Assembly (NCBI RefSeq): GCF_001591105.1
Contig: NZ_BCUD01000010.1
Span: forward strand, 62,001-126,000
Reading direction: 5' to 3'
Length of the DNA: 64,000 nt
Source of the DNA: Vibrio nereis NBRC 15637
Lineage (GTDB): Bacteria; Pseudomonadota; Gammaproteobacteria; Enterobacterales; Vibrionaceae
In this document: positions 58,681 through 64,000 of the stretch, piece after piece
How the letters are laid out: each line of letters starts with the position of its first letter
How positions within the stretch are numbered: the first letter of the stretch is position 1
Position numbers and translations under genes: made by a program
Notes under the pieces: generated by a model
The model's input: only the letters and a program-made list of their open reading frames with translations
Told to the model about the DNA's origin: nothing
The model's database searches: none

Positions 58681-59751
58681 GTGTTTAAACTCTTAGACCT
58701 TTACATCGGTAGAACCATCATCTCGACCACCGCGTTGGTTTTAGCCACTTTCATCGGTCTTTCCGGCATTATTAAGTACGTAGAACAGTTGCGTAAAGTA
58801 GGGCGAGGTGTGTATGACTTGATGCACGCCCTATATTTTGTCTTGCTGAGTATCCCGCGTGATATCGAAATGTTCTTCCCTATGGCGGCTTTGCTGGGCG
58901 CGTTGATCGGCCTTGGAATGCTGGCGTCGAGCTCTGAGCTGGTGGTGATGCAAGCGGCAGGTGTTTCTAAGCTCGACATCGGACTCTCAGTACTGAAAAC
59001 GGCCGTTCCACTGATGTTGATTGTCATGACATTAGGCCAGTGGGGCGCACCGGAAGCTCAAAAGATGGCGCGCGATTTAAGAGCGTTTGCGATATCGGGT
59101 GGTAACCTTGCCTCTGTTCGGGCAGGGGTGTGGGCGCGCGATGCCAATGATTTTATTTTCATCGGCAAAGTGGAAGACGACAAACTCTACGCATTAAACA
59201 TGTGGCGATTTGACGATGAGAAAAATCTCCAGTCGGTTTTGTTCGCGGAAGAAGTCGATTACCAGCAAGATAACACTTGGCTGATGCGTGATGTGCAAAT
59301 CACAGATATGGTTGATGAGACCAAGATCAGTCAACGTGAGATGGATGAGATGCCGTGGAGCACATCCTTGGCACCAGACAAGCTGGCTGTCGTAACGGTG
59401 AAGCCAGAAGAGCTGTCATTGAGCGGACTGTATGATTATGTCAATTATCTGAAAGCGTCTGAGCAGGATGCATCGCGATACGATTTGGCACTGTGGCGTA
59501 AGATCACGCAGCCAATTTCTATCGCGGTGATGATGCTGCTCGCCTTGTCATTTGTGTTTGGCCCATTACGAAGCGTAAGTATGGGCGCTCGCGTGTTGTC
59601 GGGTGTAGTTGCTGGCTTTACATTTTATATCTCCAGCGAGTTCTTCGGACCACTTACTTTAGTGTATGGCATCCCACCTGTGTTTGGCGCGTTAATGCCA
59701 AGTGTGGTCTTCCTTGGAATCGCCTTGATGCTGCTGCGCAGAAAGTTATAA
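58681..59751 (+). CDS. lptG: LPS export permease LptG
   Basis: 356 residues from a GTG at 58681. Start LDLYIGRTIISTTALV, coupling helix SSSELVVMQAAGVSKLDIG, and six helices around a periplasmic domain, the LptG pattern. The pair LptF-LptG forms the membrane channel of the LptBFGC transporter. Followed by a strong bidirectional terminator. Confidence 0.97.
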   Translation: MFKLLDLYIGRTIISTTALVLATFIGLSGIIKYVEQLRKVGRGVYDLMHALYFVLLSIPRDIEMFFPMAALLGALIGLGMLASSSELVVMQAAGVSKLDIGLSVLKTAVPLMLIVMTLGQWGAPEAQKMARDLRAFAISGGNLASVRAGVWARDANDFIFIGKVEDDKLYALNMWRFDDEKNLQSVLFAEEVDYQQDNTWLMRDVQITDMVDETKISQREMDEMPWSTSLAPDKLAVVTVKPEELSLSGLYDYVNYLKASEQDASRYDLALWRKITQPISIAVMMLLALSFVFGPLRSVSMGARVLSGVVAGFTFYISSEFFGPLTLVYGIPPVFGALMPSVVFLGIALMLLRRKL

Positions 59752-59770
59752 CTGCCATTCGGAACCTGAA

Positions 59771-59808
59771 ATAAAAACGGCTGTCATGTTACTGACAGCC
59801 GTTTTTGT
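59771..59808. terminator. Bidirectional terminator between lptG and mutS
   Basis: Ten-bp stem ACGGCTGTCA / TGACAGCCGT with loop TGTTAC (59777-59802), A-run to the left and T-run to the right. Confidence 0.93.
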
Positions 59809-59813
59809 ATTCA

Positions 59814-62378
59814 TTACACCAATTTCTTAAGTCGGTATAACTCTTCCAATGCCTGACGTGGTGTTAAGTCGTCTGGGTCAATATTGGCAAGCGCTTGTTC
59901 CGCCTCACTTGGCTCTGGAATCAGGCTGAGCTGATTGGCGATATCTACCGCTGAGCTAACCGAGCTTAATGAGCCACTTTCCTGACTCAGCTGTTCTAGT
60001 TGGTTCAACTTGGCACGGGCATTCTTAATTACACTTTTAGGCACGCCAGCTAAACCTGCGACAGCCAAGCCGTACGACTTGCTCGCCGCACCTTCTTGCA
60101 CTGCATGCATAAAGGCAATCGTGTCGCCGTGTTCTACGGCATCCAAATGAACGTTAGCAAGATGTGGCATTTGGTTAGGAAGCTCAGTTAACTCAAAGTA
60201 ATGGGTGGCAAATAGCGTCATCGAGCCTAGCTCTTTGGCCAGCCATTCGGCACTGGCCCATGCTAAAGAGAGGCCGTCATAGGTGCTGGTTCCGCGTCCG
60301 ATCTCATCCATCAGTACCAAGCTTTTCTCGGTCGCATTATGCAGAATGTTGGCGGTTTCGGTCATTTCCACCATGAAGGTAGAACGCCCAGAAGCCAGAT
60401 CATCCGAGGCGCCAATGCGCGTGAAAATACGATCGATAGAACCAATGTGGGCGGACTCTGCTGGTACATAAGAGCCGATGTGAGCCATTAACGCGATCAG
60501 TGCCGTTTGACGCATATAGGTAGATTTACCACCCATATTTGGCCCGGTGATGATCAGCATCTTACGCTCAGGATTTAACTCGACAGGGTTGGCAATAAAA
60601 GGTTCATCCATTACTTGCTCAACGACTGGGTGACGCGCCGATTGAATATGAATGCCAGTTTCGTTGGTCAGAGTTGGTCGACAATAGTCGAGGCTGTCTG
60701 CTCGTTCTGCGAGGTTCTGCAGAACATCGATTTGTGAAATTGCAGACGCTAAGTTCTGCATTCTTTCTAGATGAGGAATCAGTAAATCAAACAACTCTTC
60801 CCACAGCTGTTTCTCTAGTGCCAGTGCCTTGGATTTAGAGTTGAGCACTTTATCTTCATGCTCTTTTAACTCAGGGATGATGTAGCGCTCAGCGTTTTTG
60901 AGTGTTTGTCGGCGCACATAATGCGGAGGCACTAAGTGGCTTTGTCCACGACTGACTTGGATGAAGAAACCATGGACATTGTTGTAGCCAACTTTTAGTG
61001 TGTCGATGCCGTGACGCTCGCGTTCATCGGCTTCCATTTTCTCCAAGTATTCGGTGGCGCCGTCCGCCAAATTGCGCCACTCATCCAGCTCCGCACTGTA
61101 ACCTTCAGCAATCACGCCGCCATCTCGAATCACTACTGGTGGGTTGTCTTTGATTGCGCGCTCTAGCAATTCGCAGGCCTCATCCATCGGCGCAGCATAC
61201 TGTGCCAGTTTGGCTAGGTATGGATGGGATAGGGTATTCATGACCTCTGCAAGTTCTGGCAACTGCTGCATTGCATTTCGTAGGCGCGCCATATCACGTG
61301 GCCTTGCGCTACGAAGGGCAAGACGTGCCAAAATACGTTCAATATCACCAATCTGCTTAAGCACTGGGTAGAGCTCGCTGAACATGGCTTGCTCTTTGAG
61401 CTCACTAATCGCATCTAGGCGTTGGTTCAGCGTATCAATGTCTCGCATTGGCTGGTGAAGCCAGCGTTTTAGCATCCGGCTACCCATTGGCGTAGCGGTA
61501 TGATCGAGCACTTCTGCTAAGGTGTTGTCTGTGCCGCCAGCCAGGTTTTGGGTGATTTCAAGGTTGCGACGGGTGGCCGCATCAAGAATGACCGAGTGAT
61601 CTTGGCGATCAAACGTCAGAGAGCGAATGTGTGGCAGTGCTGTACGCTGGGTATCTTTTACGTATTGAATCAAACATCCGGCGGCACATAAGCCAAGTTT
61701 TGCGTGTTCGACGCCAAAACCAACCAGATCGCGAGTGCCAAACTGTTGATTAAGTTGCTGCTTCGCGGTGTCTAACTCGAACTCCCAGACTGGTCGGCGA
61801 CGATTACCATTGCGCGATGACATGAGCTGAACCGGCTCGAAGTCTTCCGGGAACAGCAATTCACGCGGCGCGGTGCGTTGCAGTTCGGCTGCCATGGCCT
61901 CTTCTGTCTCTGGCTCCATGAGCTGGAAGCGGCCAGAGGTGACGTCCAATGTCGCGTAACCGAACTGACCATCGTGATGATAGATGGCAGCAATGAGGTT
62001 ATCGATACGTTCTGAAAGCAAGGCTTCATCTGTCACCGTGCCAGGTGTGACAATGCGAACTACTTTACGTTCAACAGGACCTTTGCTGGTCGCTGGGTCG
62101 CCAATTTGTTCACAGATAGCCACCGATTCGCCAAGTTGTACCAGTTTTGCTAAGTAGCCTTCGACTGCATGAAACGGCACACCCGCCATTGGAATGGGCT
62201 CACCGGCAGAGGAGCCGCGCTTGGTCAATGAAATATCTAAGAGTTGAGACGCACGTTTCGCATCATCATAGAAAAGCTCGTAGAAATCGCCCATCCGGTA
62301 AAACAGTAAGATGTCAGGGTTTTCCGCCTTGAGCTTCAAATACTGTTGCATCATGGGTGTGTGTTTTTGTTCTTTCAT
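59814..62378 (-). CDS. mutS: DNA mismatch repair protein MutS
   Basis: 854 residues. The mismatch-contacting FYELFYDDA motif near 32 follows the family start [18 protein letters not shown]. Walker [14 protein letters not shown] near 614, Walker [17 protein letters not shown] near 690 and the C-terminal dimerisation helices are intact. It recognises mismatches and recruits MutL. No truncation is seen, so no mutator state is predicted from this gene. Confidence 0.99.
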   Translation of the reverse strand: MKEQKHTPMMQQYLKLKAENPDILLFYRMGDFYELFYDDAKRASQLLDISLTKRGSSAGEPIPMAGVPFHAVEGYLAKLVQLGESVAICEQIGDPATSKGPVERKVVRIVTPGTVTDEALLSERIDNLIAAIYHHDGQFGYATLDVTSGRFQLMEPETEEAMAAELQRTAPRELLFPEDFEPVQLMSSRNGNRRRPVWEFELDTAKQQLNQQFGTRDLVGFGVEHAKLGLCAAGCLIQYVKDTQRTALPHIRSLTFDRQDHSVILDAATRRNLEITQNLAGGTDNTLAEVLDHTATPMGSRMLKRWLHQPMRDIDTLNQRLDAISELKEQAMFSELYPVLKQIGDIERILARLALRSARPRDMARLRNAMQQLPELAEVMNTLSHPYLAKLAQYAAPMDEACELLERAIKDNPPVVIRDGGVIAEGYSAELDEWRNLADGATEYLEKMEADERERHGIDTLKVGYNNVHGFFIQVSRGQSHLVPPHYVRRQTLKNAERYIIPELKEHEDKVLNSKSKALALEKQLWEELFDLLIPHLERMQNLASAISQIDVLQNLAERADSLDYCRPTLTNETGIHIQSARHPVVEQVMDEPFIANPVELNPERKMLIITGPNMGGKSTYMRQTALIALMAHIGSYVPAESAHIGSIDRIFTRIGASDDLASGRSTFMVEMTETANILHNATEKSLVLMDEIGRGTSTYDGLSLAWASAEWLAKELGSMTLFATHYFELTELPNQMPHLANVHLDAVEHGDTIAFMHAVQEGAASKSYGLAVAGLAGVPKSVIKNARAKLNQLEQLSQESGSLSSVSSAVDIANQLSLIPEPSEAEQALANIDPDDLTPRQALEELYRLKKLV

Positions 62379-62694
62379 ACGTATTGCGGGCGACCTGTTT
62401 TAAGTTGTCTTAATCACATTCGAAAGGTTTTACTGAGAGTTATTTCTGGTGTTCACCAATAAAGTAGAGCCTTGGAGCTGCAGCTCGAAGAGTATTGGAT
62501 CGCGTGTTGGTTGTCTCAGCAAAATGGTTGTCATTTGAAGTAGCGAAGAGTAACAAACCTCTCACTCAAAGAGCAATTTTTGTATCAAGGAATACACCTT
62601 TTGGTTGTCGATGCTATCTGCGGTGCCAGAGCCGGATTTTACAAACACGGGAAAATGTTAGTTTTTATTGTTAATTGCGATGAACTTCATGTTT
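62379..62694. other. 316-bp intergenic region upstream of mutS
   Basis: No supported gene. It contains the mutS promoter and the 3' end of the diguanylate cyclase transcript; I see no clear terminator hairpin for the latter. Confidence 0.45.
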
Positions 62695-64000
62695 TTAAAT
62701 GTCATCAATGTGTGTTTCGCGTGATTTTCCCCGTTTTTTTGAAACATAAAGAGCCTTGTCTGCAGCATCAAATAAGCTCTTTTTATCGTACTGTGTTTGC
62801 TTGGAGTTCGTGGCAATGCCGATACTCAGCCCGAGGTCTCCTTGTGCAATGGACAATTGCTGAAATGCCTGAATAAGACGTTGGGCATAAGCGATGGCGT
62901 TGTGCACGCCGAGGTTAGGGCAGATAAGAATAAACTCATCGCCCCCCCAGCGACCTAACAGATCGTAGTGTCGGGTATTCTCGCGTAAGAAATCAGCAAT
63001 CCTTACCAAGGCGTTGTCACCATAGGCGTGACCAAACTCGTCGTTAATGGATTTAAAATTATCCAAGTCGATCACCAAAATGGATAAATCGGTGGACGTT
63101 TTTTTCGAACGACATAGCTCCCTAAACATTAAGTGGTCAATGGCACGACGGTTATATAGGTGAGTGAGGTGGTCTTGCTCTGCCTTCTGTTTCAGTTGGT
63201 TGTGAACCCGCATGTCTTTTATGACGCATACGGTACGTGGCTTGTCGACGATCATCGTGGAGGTAATGGCAATGTTGAGCTCTAACGTCTTTCCGTCTTT
63301 AGATATTCCTTGAATGGGTCTGAATTTCCCCCCTATCTCTATGGAAGCTTCTCGGTGATGGAGTAGCTGTTGGTAATCTTGGTGTTTGGATCTTAGCGGG
63401 GAGATCACGAGATCTTCGATAGCCATTCGCTGGAATTCTGCGGCTGAATAGCCAAACAACAAAGATGCGCGTTTGTTTGCCCTTAAGATATTGCCCTCTT
63501 TATCTAGGTAAAGTATGGCGTCAGGTGAAATATCAACAATTTGCTCTAGTTCTTGTGACAGGTAAGTCGAGCGTTTTAGCATTTGAATGATGAAGAAGGT
63601 CGTAACTAATACAGTGGGAAGAAGCAAAAAATTAAACTGCCACATATAGGAATGCATTTTGGCCAGTTGCATGCGAGAAGAGGCAACGATCGCCTCTTTC
63701 GCTGGGGTGAGGCTACTTTGTATGGTGTTCAAAGCTTGACCGGCCGCCGTATCGTCGACTTTTACGATGCTGTCTAATGCCTCCACGGAGAGATCAGAGT
63801 ATTGCTGGCTGGCAAGATTCAGTTTGTGATAATACTCATCTAGCGTGGTACGTAGAACGTCAATTTCCTCTAAAACATAAGGATCATCTATCATGGTTTT
63901 TAATTCATTGAGATGAAAAGTCAAAAGCTGATATTTACTGCTGGCTTCATAGAAGTACTGAATATCGCGACGAATCACATAGTTTTTAAAATGGTGGATA
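62695..64000 (-). CDS. PAS-GGDEF diguanylate cyclase (5' end outside window)
   Basis: Open to the right edge, so the N-terminus is missing; about 434 residues are visible. Order: part of a helical, probably periplasmic, sensor region; one transmembrane helix (FNFLLLPTVLVTTFFIIQML); a PAS domain beginning VDISPDAILYLDKEGNIL; then GGDEF. The active-site motif GRWGGDEF is intact. The inhibitory I-site RHYD stands five residues before GGDEF, so feedback inhibition by c-di-GMP is expected. It makes c-di-GMP, the ligand of MshE. The signal sensed is unknown. Confidence 0.93.
   Translation of the reverse strand, partial: IHHFKNYVIRRDIQYFYEASSKYQLLTFHLNELKTMIDDPYVLEEIDVLRTTLDEYYHKLNLASQQYSDLSVEALDSIVKVDDTAAGQALNTIQSSLTPAKEAIVASSRMQLAKMHSYMWQFNFLLLPTVLVTTFFIIQMLKRSTYLSQELEQIVDISPDAILYLDKEGNILRANKRASLLFGYSAAEFQRMAIEDLVISPLRSKHQDYQQLLHHREASIEIGGKFRPIQGISKDGKTLELNIAITSTMIVDKPRTVCVIKDMRVHNQLKQKAEQDHLTHLYNRRAIDHLMFRELCRSKKTSTDLSILVIDLDNFKSINDEFGHAYGDNALVRIADFLRENTRHYDLLGRWGGDEFILICPNLGVHNAIAYAQRLIQAFQQLSIAQGDLGLSIGIATNSKQTQYDKKSLFDAADKALYVSKKRGKSRETHIDDI

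Noticed and set aside
62580..62876. 98-codon + strand ORF beside mutS
   Set aside because: Most of it overlaps the GGDEF domain gene in antisense and no ribosome-binding site is seen.

Overview
The window reads as chromosomal DNA of a marine gammaproteobacterium, almost certainly a Vibrio (large chromosome). The evidence is a complete-looking mannose-sensitive haemagglutinin (MSHA) type IV pilus locus running straight into mreBCD, plus protein sequences close to Vibrio/enteric versions of MreB, RNase G, RraB, ArgR, Mdh, PyrBI, RapA, RluA, ValS, PepA, LptFG and MutS. I see no rRNA, tRNA, CRISPR, insertion sequence or prophage. Species cannot be fixed from the sequence alone.

Layout. (1) 1-17996, + strand: the MSHA locus in two blocks, mshH-I-J-K-L-M-N-E-G (assembly machinery, c-di-GMP-linked at both MshH and the MshE ATPase) and mshB-A-C-D-O-P-Q (pilins and a giant tip/adhesin-like protein). 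Between the blocks is a 46-codon ORF that may be a degraded mshF. (2) 18149-28830, + strand: cell-shape and RNase G cluster mreB-C-D, maf, rng, yhdP, a nitrilase-family amidase and tldD. (3) 28905-32535: arginine deiminase (-), rraB (+), a lone GH2-like beta-sandwich protein (+) and a UspA-family protein (-). (4) 32632-36411, - strand: a TAXI-type TRAP transporter with a fused permease. Its receptor gene is broken by an exact 5-bp tandem duplication. (5) 36743-41833: argR, mdh (+), ridA, pyrBI with a recognisable leader peptide and attenuator, and argF with ArgR boxes. (6) 41952-52334: PIN-PhoH ATPase, rapA, an NRAMP-like transporter lacking the usual metal-site motifs, rluA, a D-2-hydroxyacid dehydrogenase, and a two-gene membrane pair (YjgN-like plus M48 peptidase). 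(7) 52401-62378: pepA, holC, valS (-), lptF-lptG (+), mutS (-). (8) 62695-64000: a PAS-GGDEF diguanylate cyclase that runs off the right edge.

Functional themes: pilus assembly tied to c-di-GMP (MshH, MshE, and the unlinked cyclase at the right edge); arginine and pyrimidine metabolism (arcA, argR, argF, pyrBI, ridA) sharing carbamoyl-phosphate and ornithine chemistry; envelope assembly (mreBCD, yhdP, lptFG); and RNA/transcription housekeeping (rng and its cousin's inhibitor rraB, rapA, phoH, rluA).

The most notable oddities are the frameshifted TRAP receptor with an intact permease; the steep base-composition change inside mshQ; a terminator-like hairpin in the argR leader; a nested inverted repeat between holC and valS; the atypical NRAMP homologue; and the uncharacterised GH2-like and YjgN/M48 genes. 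I did not find a convincing wholly new multigene system.
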